Shown: positions 36,166-45,123, counted from the first letter of the stretch. The stretch: DNA of 64,000 bases from JAPHTQ01 sp050302275 (GCA_050302275.1 JBNLAT010000011.1:1-64000), one strand, 5' to 3'. The notes: generated by a model not told the origin, from the sequence alone. Numbers and translations are program-made.

Positions 36166-37791
36166 CTAGAGTCGACCAAACCCCGAGGTAATGGGATAGC
36201 GTCGATCACGGCCAAAAGCACGGCGGGTAATACGCACACCCGGTGCCGCCTGACGGCGTTTGTATTCGTTAATATCCACCAGCCGAATCACCCGCCGCAC
36301 GATCGCTTCGTCGTAACCGGCGGCGACGATCTCCTCACGGCAAAGATCTCGCTCGACGTACATCTCCAGGATCGCATCCAGTACTTCATAATCGGGCAGG
36401 CTGTCGCTGTCCTGCTGGTCTGCCGCCAGCTCCGCCGAGGGAGGGCGGGTGATGACCCGTTCCGGGATCACCGGCGAGAGCGTATTGCGGTAAAGGGAGA
36501 GGCGAAATACCAAAGTCTTTGGCACATCCTTGAGGGCATCGAAACCACCCGCCATATCACCGTAAAGGGTCGCATAGCCCACCGCCATTTCGCTCTTGTT
36601 GCCGGTGGTCAGCACCATCTTGCCCTTCTTGTTGGAGATTGCCATCAGCAGGATGCCGCGACAACGAGCCTGAATATTCTCTTCGGTGGTGTCCACCTCA
36701 CGACCGGCAAACTCATCCTGGAGACTCTCAAGGAAAACGTTGAAGGCCGGTTCGATGGGAATCACCCGGTAATCGACACCCAGTATCTCCGCCTCTTCGC
36801 GGGCATCATCGAGACTCATGTCGGCGGTATAGCGCGACGGCATCATTACCGCCTCGACCCGCTCCGCACCGATGGCATCCACTGCGATGGCCAGACTCAA
36901 AGCGGAGTCGATACCGCCGGAGAGGCCGAGCACCACGCCAGGGAAACCGTTCTTTTCGATATAGTCGCGCACCCCGAGTACCAGCGCGTTGTAGACGCTG
37001 GCTTCAACACTTAGCGGCGCAGCCATTTCACCGGGCAGCGGTGTAACGGTCTCGCCGTCGATCTGGAATTCGCTAAGGTACAAACCCTCTTCGAAGGCAG
37101 GGACCTGCTGGGTGACCTTGCCCTGGGCATCCATGACGAAGGAACCGCCGTCGAACACCAGCTCGTCCTGACCGCCCAGCAGATTGACGTAGAGTAGCGG
37201 CACGCCGCCCTCGCTGATGCGGGCACGTACCGTCTCTTCGCGCTCGTTACCTTTATTAATATGGAAGGGGGAGGCGTTGATGTTGACGATCAGTCGCGCC
37301 CCGGCAGTACAGGCCTGGGCCACTGAGCCGGGCTGCCAGATATCCTCACAAATGGTCAGCCCCACCGGCACGCCTTTGATCTCTACCACACAGGCCTCGC
37401 TGCCCGGGGCAAAGTAACGCTTCTCATCGAAGACGCTGTAGTTGGGTAGATGCTGCTTGTGATAGGTGGCGACGGTCTTCCCGTCACGCAGCAATGAGGC
37501 TGCATTGTAGAGCCCGCCGGTCGCGGCGTGGGGATGGCCGAGGATGATCTCGATGCCGCGCACCTTCTGATTGATGCTCTCCAGTGCCGCCAGGGTGCGG
37601 GTCAACAGACGCGGGCGCAGCAGCAGATCTTCCGGCGGATAACCGGTGAGGGTCAGCTCGGGGAAGACCACCAGATCGGCCTGCAGCTCATCGCGGGCCT
37701 GCTCGGCGGCGGCGATCACCCGGGCGGCGTTGCCCTCAATGTCGCCCACCAGCATATTGTGCTGGGCCATTGCGATGCGCAGAGTCGACAT
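36166..37791 (-). CDS. nadE: NAD+ synthetase, glutamine-hydrolysing
   Basis: A 541 aa two-domain enzyme. The N-terminal nitrilase-type glutaminase (residues 1-255) has Glu in VFPELTLTGYPPEDL, Lys in KQHLPNYSVFDEKR and Cys in VGLTICEDIW as the catalytic triad. The C-terminal synthetase domain has the P-loop GLSGGIDSALSLAIA (about residue 288) and FLESLQDEF/TEENIQARCR blocks. It uses glutamine as nitrogen donor to form NAD+ from deamido-NAD. It starts 24 bp downstream of sucD, so sucCD-nadE may be co-transcribed; glnB follows. Confidence 0.95.
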   Translation of the reverse strand: MSTLRIAMAQHNMLVGDIEGNAARVIAAAEQARDELQADLVVFPELTLTGYPPEDLLLRPRLLTRTLAALESINQKVRGIEIILGHPHAATGGLYNAASLLRDGKTVATYHKQHLPNYSVFDEKRYFAPGSEACVVEIKGVPVGLTICEDIWQPGSVAQACTAGARLIVNINASPFHINKGNEREETVRARISEGGVPLLYVNLLGGQDELVFDGGSFVMDAQGKVTQQVPAFEEGLYLSEFQIDGETVTPLPGEMAAPLSVEASVYNALVLGVRDYIEKNGFPGVVLGLSGGIDSALSLAIAVDAIGAERVEAVMMPSRYTADMSLDDAREEAEILGVDYRVIPIEPAFNVFLESLQDEFAGREVDTTEENIQARCRGILLMAISNKKGKMVLTTGNKSEMAVGYATLYGDMAGGFDALKDVPKTLVFRLSLYRNTLSPVIPERVITRPPSAELAADQQDSDSLPDYEVLDAILEMYVERDLCREEIVAAGYDEAIVRRVIRLVDINEYKRRQAAPGVRITRRAFGRDRRYPITSGFGRL

Positions 37792-37815
37792 AGAGGGCCA
37801 GTCCGTTTGGGTGAC

Positions 37816-38691
37816 TTAACCTGCCGCCAGCACTTCGGCCATACGCGCACCCATCTCGGCGGGCGAACGCACTACCGAGACACCGGCCTGCTCGAGGGCG
37901 GCGAATTTCTCATCCGCGGTGCCCTTACCACCGGCGATAATCGCCCCGGCGTGGCCCATGCGTTTTCCGGGCGGTGCAGTGACCCCGGCGATGTAGGAGA
38001 CCACCGGTTTGCTGATGTGGCGGGAGATGAACTCGGCCGCTTCCTCTTCTGCGGTACCGCCGATCTCGCCGACCATAATGATGCCTTCGGTCTGCGGGTC
38101 GCGCTCGAACAGGCAGAGGCAGTCGATAAAGCTGAGGCCGTGGATCGGATCGCCGCCGATACCGACGCAGGTGGACTGACCCAGTCCGGCCTGGGTGGTC
38201 TGATGCACCGCCTCGTAGGTGAGGGTGCCGGAGCGGGAGACGATACCGATCTTGCCCTTCTGGTGGATCGCACCGGGCATGATGCCGATCTTGCACTCGC
38301 CGGGGCTAATCACGCCGGGGCAGTTGGGACCGATCAAGCGTACTTCGCTGCCCTTGAGCGCCGCCTTGACCCGCAACATGTCCATCACCGGAATGCCCTC
38401 GGTGATGCAGACGATGGTCTCGATCCCGGCATCGGCCGCTTCGAGGATCGCGTCCGCAGCGAAGGGGGCCGGAACGTAGATCATAGTGGCATCGGCGTCG
38501 GTCTCACGTACCGCGTCGTGCACGGTGTTGAACACCGGACGCTCCAGGTGGCTGCTACCGCCCTTGCCGGGGGTCACGCCGCCGACCAGATTGGTGCCGT
38601 AGGCGATGGCCTGCTCGGAGTGGAAGGTACCCTGCTTGCCGGTAAAACCCTGGCAGATGACCTTGGTGTCACGATCGATAAGGATGGTCAT
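37816..38691 (-). CDS. sucD: Succinyl-CoA synthetase alpha subunit
   Basis: A 291 aa TCA-cycle subunit that carries the phosphohistidine and the CoA site. The N-terminal QGFTGKQGTFHSEQAI CoA-binding region, the GPNCPGVISPGECKIGIMPG block and the active His in KRMGHAGAIIAGG (about residue 246) are present. The sequence is the usual length. The start overlaps the sucC stop by 4 bp. Confidence 0.97.
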   Translation of the reverse strand: MTILIDRDTKVICQGFTGKQGTFHSEQAIAYGTNLVGGVTPGKGGSSHLERPVFNTVHDAVRETDADATMIYVPAPFAADAILEAADAGIETIVCITEGIPVMDMLRVKAALKGSEVRLIGPNCPGVISPGECKIGIMPGAIHQKGKIGIVSRSGTLTYEAVHQTTQAGLGQSTCVGIGGDPIHGLSFIDCLCLFERDPQTEGIIMVGEIGGTAEEEAAEFISRHISKPVVSYIAGVTAPPGKRMGHAGAIIAGGKGTADEKFAALEQAGVSVVRSPAEMGARMAEVLAAG

Positions 38692-39857
38692 TTCGCACCT
38701 CCCGCCGCCGCAACCACCAGTTTGGCCGCCTCGGTTAAATCATCACTGGCCTGGATCGCCAGGCCGCTCTCTTGCAACATCTTGCGCCCCTGTTCCACGT
38801 TGGTGCCCTCAAGGCGAACCACTACTGGTACCTTGGCATCGACCTCTTTCACCGCGGCGATGATGCCCTCGGCGATCAGGTCGCAGCGAACAATGCCGCC
38901 GAAGATGTTAACCAGAATGGCGCGCACCTTGTCATCGGAAAGGATCAGTTTGAATGCCTCGGCCACCCGCGCCGCAGTGGTACCACCGCCGACATCGAGG
39001 AAGTTGGCCGGTTCGCCGCCGCTGAGTTTGATCAGGTCCATGGTCGCCATCGCCAGACCGGCGCCGTTAACCATACAGCCGATGTTGCCGTCGAGACGCA
39101 CGTAGTTAAGGTCGTGCTGGCGCGCCTGGCACTCGCGCTCATCCTCCTGGGATTGGTCACGCAGTTTGGCCATATCCGGCTGACGGTAGAGGGCGTTTTC
39201 ATCCAGATTGACCTTGGCATCGAGGGCGATGAGGTGACCTTCGCCAGTCACCACCAGCGGGTTGATCTCCACCAGAGAGGCATCGCGCTCGGTGAAAAGA
39301 CGGTAGAGACCGTTCATGATCGTCGCCAATTCTTTCACCTGGGTGCCTTCAAGCCCCAGACCGAAAGCGATCTGGCGGGTCTGGTAGGCCTGTAGGCCGA
39401 CGACCGGGTCAACTGCGACGGTGTGAATTTTCTCCGGAGTCTTGGCGGCGACCTCTTCGATATCCATGCCGCCTTCGCTGGAAGCCATAAAGACCACGCG
39501 CTTGCGGCCACGGTCCACGACCACGCTAAGGTAAAGCTCGCGGGCAATGTCGCTCACCCCTTCAACCAACAACTGGTTGATCGGCTGGCCTTCAGCACCG
39601 CTCTGGTGGGTCACCAGACGGCTGCCGAGCAGGCGATCCGCCTCGCTTTTAAGCTCCGCAACGGAGCTGACCAGCTTGACGCCACCGGCCTTGCCGCGGC
39701 CACCGGCGTGTACCTGTGCTTTAACTACCCAACGATCACCACCCAGCGCCTGGGCGGCATGTTCTGCTTCTGCGGGGGAGGAAGCCACCTGTCCCTGAGG
39801 GACCGGGACCCCGTACTGGGCAAAGACACCCTTTGCCTGATATTCATGGAGATTCAT
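38688..39857 (-). CDS. sucC: Succinyl-CoA synthetase beta subunit
   Basis: A 389 aa ATP-grasp subunit. It begins with MNLHEYQAKGVFAQYGVPVP, the standard family start, then KAQVHAGGRGKAGGVKL and EINPLVVTGEGHLIALDAK (metal and nucleotide sites), and GCMVNGAGLAMATMD near the C-terminal CoA ligase part. Complete and typical. The divergent PP0621-like gene lies 144 bp away; the gap has a GC-rich palindromic stretch but no clear promoter was identified. Confidence 0.97.
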   Translation of the reverse strand: MNLHEYQAKGVFAQYGVPVPQGQVASSPAEAEHAAQALGGDRWVVKAQVHAGGRGKAGGVKLVSSVAELKSEADRLLGSRLVTHQSGAEGQPINQLLVEGVSDIARELYLSVVVDRGRKRVVFMASSEGGMDIEEVAAKTPEKIHTVAVDPVVGLQAYQTRQIAFGLGLEGTQVKELATIMNGLYRLFTERDASLVEINPLVVTGEGHLIALDAKVNLDENALYRQPDMAKLRDQSQEDERECQARQHDLNYVRLDGNIGCMVNGAGLAMATMDLIKLSGGEPANFLDVGGGTTAARVAEAFKLILSDDKVRAILVNIFGGIVRCDLIAEGIIAAVKEVDAKVPVVVRLEGTNVEQGRKMLQESGLAIQASDDLTEAAKLVVAAAGGAK

Positions 39858-40001
39858 CGTTCACCCTGAATGACTTGGAATTCGTCGAAAAAAAGGTCGC
39901 CTATTGTGAAACAAAGCGCGCCGCGGCGCAAAAGCTGTATGATTGGCTGTGATGCTTGCCAGCCGATACAATGCTGTAATATTCACCCCGAAAGGTACTG
40001 T

Positions 40002-40235
40002 ATGAACCTGATCCGACTCATCGTCATCGGCCTGATCATCTGGCTGCTCTACCGTATGTTTGTGCGCGTGCTGCAGAAACCTGCAGCCAAACGCCAGGAA
40101 CCACCTAAGGGTATTACCCGCGACATGGTCAAGTGCGCCCACTGCGGCATCCATATCCCCGCCGATGAAGCCCTCTGCCGTGACGATCAATGCTATTGCA
40201 GCCCGGAACATCGGGACGCTGGACCTGCGCAATAA
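40002..40235 (+). CDS. PP0621 family small membrane protein
   Basis: A 77 aa protein with a single N-terminal membrane helix (residues 3-20) and a cytoplasmic part with cysteines CAHCGIHIPADEALC and CYCSPEH that look like a zinc-binding ribbon. I recognise it as the PP0621 family often found directly upstream of pilS, and it starts 11 bp before pilS here. ATG 40002 is preceded by AAAGG. Function unknown. Confidence 0.78.
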   Translation: MNLIRLIVIGLIIWLLYRMFVRVLQKPAAKRQEPPKGITRDMVKCAHCGIHIPADEALCRDDQCYCSPEHRDAGPAQ

Positions 40236-40246
40236 GGGTCTGACGC

Positions 40247-41860
40247 TTGGCTGAAACCGCGCCCATCGCCCCGCTGGAAGCCGACGACTACGCCCATACC
40301 TGGCGTCCGCTGCGTTTTTTCAACTTCTCCCGCTTCGCCCTGGCGGCCCTGTTTATCCTGCTCTACCAGCTTGGCAAGTTGCCCGAACAGCTGGGACAGC
40401 AGGAACCTCAACTCTTCTACACCGTCAGCCTGGTCTATCTGGCACTGAGTCTACTCGCCTTTTATCCGATCATGACCCGCAAGCCTGACTTCCAGATGCA
40501 GGTCAATAGTCACATCTTCGTCGACATCGTCATCATTAATATCATGATGCACGCCAGCGGCGGTGTCTCCAGCGGTCTTGGCATGCTACTGGTCATCAGC
40601 GTCGCCAACGGCAGTATGCTCACCACCGGACGCACCCCGGGACTTTATGCTGCACTGGCCACCATCGCGGTGCTGATACAACAGGTGCACAGCGCCCTGG
40701 GCGATCGCCCCGGAGACGTGAACTACCCGATGGCGGGACTACTGGGCATCACCCTGTTCGTTACCGCACTGGTCGCACAGCTATTGGCCCGCCGTGCCCG
40801 AACCAGTGAGGCACTGGCCCAACGCCGTGGCGCTGATCTGGCCAATATGGCGCAGCTCACCGGCTACATCATCCAGCAGATGCAGACCGGGGTACTGGTA
40901 GTAGACAAAGAGGAGCGGGTACGACTGATGAACAGCTCCGCCTCCCACCTCATTGATACACCAATGATGGCCACCGAGACGCCCCTGCGCCACTACTCAT
41001 CCGAACTACTAACATCATTGCGCGCCTGGAAAGATGACCCGACCAACTCCTCCCGCACCCTGCATATCACCGGCAACCCACGGGAGTTACTGGCCCAGTT
41101 CATGAACATCGGCCAGCGGCGCAACGAGGGCACTTTAATCTTCCTGGAAGATGCAGAAACCGCCACCCGGCAAGCACAACAGTTGAAGCTGGCCGCGTTG
41201 GGCCGTCTTACCGCCAGTATTGCTCACGAAATAAGGAATCCATTAAGCGCGATCAGTCATGCAGGTGCCCTGCTGGGCGAATCGCCGGATCTGGCGGGTG
41301 AAGATACGCGCCTGACCGAGATCATCCATGAGCAGTCGCAACGCATTAACACCATTATCGAAAATGTGCTGCAACTGGGCAAGAAAGATGTCCGCCAGGA
41401 AGAAGACTTCCAGCTGAAACCCTGGCTGGAGCAGTTTGTGGTCGAATTTCAGCATTCACGGCCGGAAGCTGGTGAAGGGGCGATGCGCTTTGAGGTTGAA
41501 CCCGCCGATCTGGTAATCCGCTTCGACCCCACTCACCTGCGCCAACTATTGAACAATCTCTGCGCAAACGGTCTGCGTCATGCCATGTCAGCACGTGCCT
41601 CGCTTAAATTAAAACTACTGGCGGGGGAGATTGGCGAGGGCCATGGCTATCTGGATGTGATCGACGCCGGCAAAGGGGTCGACGAGGCGAGTCGAGCGCA
41701 TATTTTTGAGCCATTCTATACCACCGAATACAAGGGAACCGGGCTGGGACTCTACCTGGCGCGAGAACTGGCGGTCAGCAATCAGGCACAGTTGCGCTAT
41801 GAGCCCACCGCCAGCCAGGAGAGTCGTTTCCGCCTGCTGTTCCGTAAAGGTATGCTATGA
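40247..41860 (+). CDS. pilS: Sensor histidine kinase PilS
   Basis: A 537 aa kinase that controls pilin transcription with PilR. The N-terminal third has about six membrane helices (residues 28-175), characteristic of PilS. A PAS-like domain spans about 190-300, then HisKA with His in IAHEIRNPLSAISHAG (about 330), and an ATPase domain with LNNLCANGLRHAM, DVIDAGKGVDE and GTGLGLYLAREL. The start is TTG at 40247, with AAGGG ten bases upstream; the first ATG is far inside. Its stop overlaps pilR by 4 bp. In Pseudomonas PilS senses PilA in the membrane; here the pilin is unusually short. Confidence 0.93.
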   Translation: MAETAPIAPLEADDYAHTWRPLRFFNFSRFALAALFILLYQLGKLPEQLGQQEPQLFYTVSLVYLALSLLAFYPIMTRKPDFQMQVNSHIFVDIVIINIMMHASGGVSSGLGMLLVISVANGSMLTTGRTPGLYAALATIAVLIQQVHSALGDRPGDVNYPMAGLLGITLFVTALVAQLLARRARTSEALAQRRGADLANMAQLTGYIIQQMQTGVLVVDKEERVRLMNSSASHLIDTPMMATETPLRHYSSELLTSLRAWKDDPTNSSRTLHITGNPRELLAQFMNIGQRRNEGTLIFLEDAETATRQAQQLKLAALGRLTASIAHEIRNPLSAISHAGALLGESPDLAGEDTRLTEIIHEQSQRINTIIENVLQLGKKDVRQEEDFQLKPWLEQFVVEFQHSRPEAGEGAMRFEVEPADLVIRFDPTHLRQLLNNLCANGLRHAMSARASLKLKLLAGEIGEGHGYLDVIDAGKGVDEASRAHIFEPFYTTEYKGTGLGLYLARELAVSNQAQLRYEPTASQESRFRLLFRKGML

Positions 41861-43218
41861 CCATGACCCGCCCTGCCAACGACAAAAAAACGGTGCTCAT
41901 CGTCGACGATGAGCCCGATATTCTGGAACTACTCAGCCTGACCCTGTCGCGGATGAAGGTGGAGAGCCGCTGCGCCGAAAATGTAACGCAAGCCAAAGAA
42001 CTGCTGAAAAAACAGCGATTTGATCTCTGTCTTACCGATATGCGACTACCTGACGGTGACGGCATCGACCTGATCCGGCTCATGCAGGAGAACTACCCGG
42101 ATCTGCCCGTGGCCATGATCACCGCCCATGGCAACATGAATTCCGCCATTGACGCCCTCAAGGCAGGCGCCTTCGACTTTCTCAGCAAGCCGGTTGAGCT
42201 ACAGACCCTGCGCGATCTCATTACCAGCGCTCTGCGCCTGAATGAAGAGGAGCGGGAATGCCCTCCCCAGCCCGGCACACTTCAGCTACTGGGCCAGTCG
42301 GCAAGCATCGAACACATCCGTAAAACCATCACCAAGCTGGCGCGTAGTCAGGCCCCGGTCTATATCAGTGGCGAATCGGGCACAGGTAAAGAACTGGTGG
42401 CCCGCCTGATCCACCTGCAGGGTCCACGGGCTGGAGCGCCTTTCATCGCGGTCAACTGCGGTGCGATCCCGGCAGATCTGATGGAGAGCGAGCTGTTCGG
42501 CCACAAGAAAGGAAGCTTTACCGGCGCCTACAGCGACAAGGATGGTCTGTTTCAGGCCGCCAACGGCGGTACCCTGTTCCTCGATGAGGTGGCTGACCTA
42601 CCACTGGAGATGCAGGTGAAACTGCTTCGCGCCATTCAGGAGAAGGCGGTGCGCCCGGTTGGGGCACAGAAAGAGCAACATATCGATGTACGCATCCTCT
42701 GCGCCACCCACAAAGGCCTGGCCGAGGCGGTTAAGGAAGGGCGCTTTCGTGAAGATCTGTTCTATCGTCTGAACGTTATTGAACTTCCCGTGCCACCGCT
42801 ACGGGAACGTCCAGAGGATATTCCGTTACTGGTAGAGCATTTCACCCGCCAACTGGCCCAGGAAATGGGTATGGCGCAGCCAAAATTGAGCGACGAAGCT
42901 ATCGGAATACTGCAAAACCACCCTTTCCCCGGTAACGTCCGTGAACTGGAAAATATCCTGGAACGGGCCATGACTCTGTGTGAGGGCAATACCATTCTGC
43001 CTGATGATCTGCGCCTCAATGTCACACCGAGTGCCTCCAGTAACACCGATACGAATGTTGAGGACATCGGTCTGGAAGCCTATTTGGAAAATATCGAACG
43101 CAAACTCATCACCGAAGCCCTAGCAAAGTGCCAGCAAAATAAAACCGCAGCGGCGAAAGAGCTGGGCATTACCTTTCGTGCGCTACGCTACCGCCTGAAA
43201 AAACTGAATTTGGAATAG
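41857..43218 (+). CDS. pilR: Sigma-54 response regulator PilR
   Basis: A 453 aa activator of sigma-54 promoters. Receiver (residues 8-125) with Asp in LCLTDMRLPDGDG, an AAA+ domain with Walker A GESGTGKELVAR, sigma-54 contact GSFTGAYSDKDGLF (GSFTGA in place of the common GAFTGA), Walker B GGTLFLDEVADLP, and a C-terminal Fis-type helix-turn-helix (KTAAAKELGITFRALRYRLKKL). It most likely activates the sigma-54 promoter at 43424-43439 just downstream. Confidence 0.94.
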   Translation: MTMTRPANDKKTVLIVDDEPDILELLSLTLSRMKVESRCAENVTQAKELLKKQRFDLCLTDMRLPDGDGIDLIRLMQENYPDLPVAMITAHGNMNSAIDALKAGAFDFLSKPVELQTLRDLITSALRLNEEERECPPQPGTLQLLGQSASIEHIRKTITKLARSQAPVYISGESGTGKELVARLIHLQGPRAGAPFIAVNCGAIPADLMESELFGHKKGSFTGAYSDKDGLFQAANGGTLFLDEVADLPLEMQVKLLRAIQEKAVRPVGAQKEQHIDVRILCATHKGLAEAVKEGRFREDLFYRLNVIELPVPPLRERPEDIPLLVEHFTRQLAQEMGMAQPKLSDEAIGILQNHPFPGNVRELENILERAMTLCEGNTILPDDLRLNVTPSASSNTDTNVEDIGLEAYLENIERKLITEALAKCQQNKTAAAKELGITFRALRYRLKKLNLE

Positions 43219-43301
43219 TTTGTTAGGTCAATCCGCCAGACGATCTTGACGGATGTCAGGAAAATCTGTGAGGATAAAAGGACAAGCGATTGACCCGGAA
43301 C

Positions 43302-43327
43302 GTCACATGGGTGACAAATTTTGTCAC
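43302..43327 (+). promoter_or_regulatory. Putative PilR enhancer sites
   Basis: GTCAC (43302-43306) faces GTGAC (43311-43315), and GTGACAAA (43311-43318) with TTTGTCAC (43320-43327) forms a perfect 8-bp palindrome around a T. The cluster is about 100 bp upstream of the -24 box, the normal spacing for an activator of sigma-54. PilR sites in Pseudomonas contain TGTC; assignment is inferred. Confidence 0.5.
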
Positions 43328-43423
43328 TTCTTCACACCGCACTAGTGATCTGCTCCCAGTTCACGCTGCCTGCAAACCGCAGTATTAGTAGTTTTGCAGA
43401 TATGCAGCAAAGCAACTGGCGCT

Positions 43424-43439
43424 TGGCACGTAATCTGCT
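43424..43439 (+). promoter_or_regulatory. Sigma-54 promoter of the pilin gene
   Basis: TGGCAC at 43424-43429, five bases, then CTGCT at 43435-43439. The GG and GC doublets (43425-43426 and 43437-43438) are ten bases apart as required, and only one position (C for T) departs from TGGCAC-N5-TTGCT. Transcription would start near 43450, about 70 bp before the pilin ATG. Confidence 0.8.
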
Positions 43440-43521
43440 ATAGCTATAGCTGAATATTCCACCCGGCGGAGATGGGTTCCGCCAGGGAGACCGATTAACC
43501 AACCCAGATGGAGAGAGCGAC

Positions 43522-43701
43522 ATGAAAAGAACACAGAAGGGTTTCACCCTTATCGAACTGATGATCGTGGTTGCGATTATCGGTATTCTGGCGGCAATTG
43601 CGATTCCTTCCTTCAATGAGTATCGCCAAAAAGCTAACGATGGCGCAGCAAACTCTGACGCCAGAAATATGGTGTCCATCATGATTTCCATGATGAATTA
43701 A
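43522..43701 (+). CDS. Very short type IV pilin (PilA-N type)
   Basis: A 59-residue prepilin. The leader is MKRTQKG and the cleavage site precedes FTLIELMIVVAIIGILAAIA, with Glu at mature position 5. The mature protein is only 52 aa: the N-terminal helix and about 25 more residues (NEYRQKANDGAANSDARN..., ending MISMMN). There is no C-terminal globular head. Phe1, Phe24 and Tyr27 sit at the same mature positions as in the short PilA of Geobacter. A sigma-54 promoter and a GGAGAG ribosome site control it. There is no frameshifted pilin head after the stop; instead a separate secreted protein gene starts 37 bp later, as in split PilA-N/PilA-C pairs. Whether it forms a filament is not known. Confidence 0.85.
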   Translation: MKRTQKGFTLIELMIVVAIIGILAAIAIPSFNEYRQKANDGAANSDARNMVSIMISMMN

Positions 43702-43738
43702 CCGATTTGACTATATAGAATCGAAGGAGATACTCGCC

Positions 43739-44218
43739 ATGTTTAACAAAATTCTTCCCATATCATTCATTGCAGGTGTAATGCTGAGTAGCAATGCGCT
43801 GGCAGCAAACTTCGGTAGTTCCGCCGCATCAACAACTGCTGAGATTACCCCAACCCAGTGCACCGCACTCAACAACAACGTAACTATCCAGCTCTCGAAA
43901 GGTGTGTTCGCTGCGTATGCATGCTCCACCACATCGGTAAATGCTGGTGCTTGCCACTCGACTGGCACCTTTAAGTCACAAACTATCGGCTGCTCCTATA
44001 CTGCAACCTTTGATAGCTCGGGTACACCTACTGGCTCTATCAAGAGTTCTGCGCAGTGCCCTGACTGGGACGGTAGTGGTTCAACACCTGTGGGTGTTAC
44101 CGCAACCTTCAATGGTCGTCTGGCCTTTGTAGGCGGTTCTGGTGGTGGTACTGTTGGCCAATACGAACTTGGTGATCCCGTTTGCAACGGTACCTCGATC
44201 GACAATCTCGTAAACTAA
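43739..44218 (+). CDS. Secreted six-cysteine protein, candidate PilA-C partner of the short pilin
   Basis: A 159 aa protein with a Sec signal peptide (residues 1-22, ending at NALA) and no membrane helix afterwards. The mature part is rich in Ser, Thr and Gly with six cysteines (residues 41, 62, 72, 85, 107, 149), enough for three disulfides, and looks beta-rich (GSIKSSAQCPDW, GVTATFNGRLAF). AAGGAG precedes the ATG. Position, size and export fit the detached pilin head domain (PilA-C/Spc) of Geobacter. Sequence similarity to that protein could not be tested. It is followed by a strong terminator. Confidence 0.65.
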   Translation: MFNKILPISFIAGVMLSSNALAANFGSSAASTTAEITPTQCTALNNNVTIQLSKGVFAAYACSTTSVNAGACHSTGTFKSQTIGCSYTATFDSSGTPTGSIKSSAQCPDWDGSGSTPVGVTATFNGRLAFVGGSGGGTVGQYELGDPVCNGTSIDNLVN

Positions 44219-44236
44219 ACCGACATGGTTTAACGG

Positions 44237-44273
44237 TATGGATGGCAATTTCGATTGCCATCCATATTTGTTT
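44237..44273 (+). terminator. Rho-independent terminator with UUCG tetraloop
   Basis: TATGGATGGCAAT (44237-44249) and ATTGCCATCCATA (44254-44266) form a perfect 13-bp stem closed by TTCG, followed by TTTGTTT. It lies 18 bp after the secreted-protein stop and separates the pilin pair from the ABC genes. Confidence 0.9.
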
Positions 44274-44299
44274 ATGCCAGAAAAAGCTGCTTAATCCGA

Positions 44300-45121
44300 A
44301 TGGCGTCTATAAAAGAAGACATTTTCATAGGCTGGCATCTCGCCTCTCGTTCAAGACTTAACTCTATAGTTCTTTGGCTTTGCGCTACACTCATTGTTTG
44401 TGTCCTTTTAGCATACCAATTTAGCGCCCGCCAGCCCGCAACTGTTGCACTGGACGTAGGCATATCTGTCATACGGCTAGCATTACCTCTGTTAATAATC
44501 CTGTTAGTTCAAGAACTTATTAGTCGAGAAATAGAACGAAAACTCTATCTCAATTCGCTCACCTACCCGAGATCCAGGACACACTGGCTACTAGGGCGAA
44601 TTATCACGATTGTTCTTATTTGCGTCGGCATGTTACTCCTTATGGGGCTGATTCTCGCCATAGTGACAAAATTCATCAGTAACGGTTATGACCAAAGCAC
44701 TCCCGTTGCGTTAGGCTTACCATATCTCATCGTACTGTCGTTTATTATTGTTGACACATTAATTATCACCTCAATTTCCACACTACTTGCCGTCAGCGCA
44801 AGCACTTACAGTTTTGTACTTGTTGGTACTATCGGTTTCACACTTATTGCGCGCAGCTACACCCCCATCATACAACTGCTACGCAACAACCCTTATGCAG
44901 TGTCAAGTTTTGCCGACCCCCACCTGTATCAAGATTCATTGGGATTACTTTCATTTCTTTTACCTGATCTTGGTCGACTTGATATACGGATGATTGCCCT
45001 ATATGACAGAATGGAATTCATGCCTATAGACTGGCCATATTTATTGATAGCAACCTTAGTTTATGCAATCGCATTGTTGGGATTGGCCACGTGGTTACTC
45101 AACAAGCGAGAGTTTAACTAA
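44300..45121 (+). CDS. ABC-2 type exporter permease
   Basis: A 273 aa protein with six membrane helices (about residues 22-40, 50-70, 100-125, 140-165, 168-190 and 245-265). The cytoplasmic QELISREIERKLYLNSLTYP coupling segment after the second helix is typical of ABC-2 (NosY-like) permeases. I chose ATG 44300 because the earlier TTG at 44255 lies in the terminator hairpin, though 44300 lacks a clear ribosome site. It pairs with the ATPase gene at 45945. The genes after the pilin pair in Geobacter are also ABC transporter genes, from memory. Confidence 0.8.
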   Translation: MASIKEDIFIGWHLASRSRLNSIVLWLCATLIVCVLLAYQFSARQPATVALDVGISVIRLALPLLIILLVQELISREIERKLYLNSLTYPRSRTHWLLGRIITIVLICVGMLLLMGLILAIVTKFISNGYDQSTPVALGLPYLIVLSFIIVDTLIITSISTLLAVSASTYSFVLVGTIGFTLIARSYTPIIQLLRNNPYAVSSFADPHLYQDSLGLLSFLLPDLGRLDIRMIALYDRMEFMPIDWPYLLIATLVYAIALLGLATWLLNKREFN

Positions 45122-45123
45122 CC

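Larger units (their letters stand above)
43219..43521 (+). other. pilR-pilA intergenic control region (303 bp)
   Basis: This gene-free stretch holds, in order, an imperfect hairpin after pilR (about 43229-43254), a cluster of GTCAC/GTGAC half sites (43302-43327), a sigma-54 promoter (43424-43439), and a 5' untranslated leader. The leader has a GGCGGA/TCCGCC hairpin at 43465-43483 and a GGAGAG ribosome site just before the pilin ATG at 43522. No open frame of note is in it. Confidence 0.75.

Noticed and set aside
37528..39105. A 525-codon open frame on the plus strand
   Set aside because: It lies antisense to nadE, sucD and sucC, all complete and well recognised. The frame is a by-product of GC-rich codon use on the other strand; it has no family motif.
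43522..43701. The short pilin as a frameshifted or truncated pseudogene
   Set aside because: No pilin head sequence was found in any frame after the stop. A strong sigma-54 promoter, an intact cleavage site and a separate secreted gene with its own ribosome site 37 bp later argue for a real short gene.
43522..43701. The short pilin as a conductive e-pilin
   Set aside because: Phe1, Phe24 and Tyr27 match Geobacter, but the later aromatic residues of Geobacter PilA have no match: two are replaced (Asn32, Met51) and one lies beyond the end of this shorter protein. The conductive role of those pili is also disputed, so the sequence does not support the claim.
44255..44299. TTG start for the ABC permease at 44255
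   Set aside because: This start lies inside the stem of the UUCG terminator; the ATG at 44300 is more plausible.
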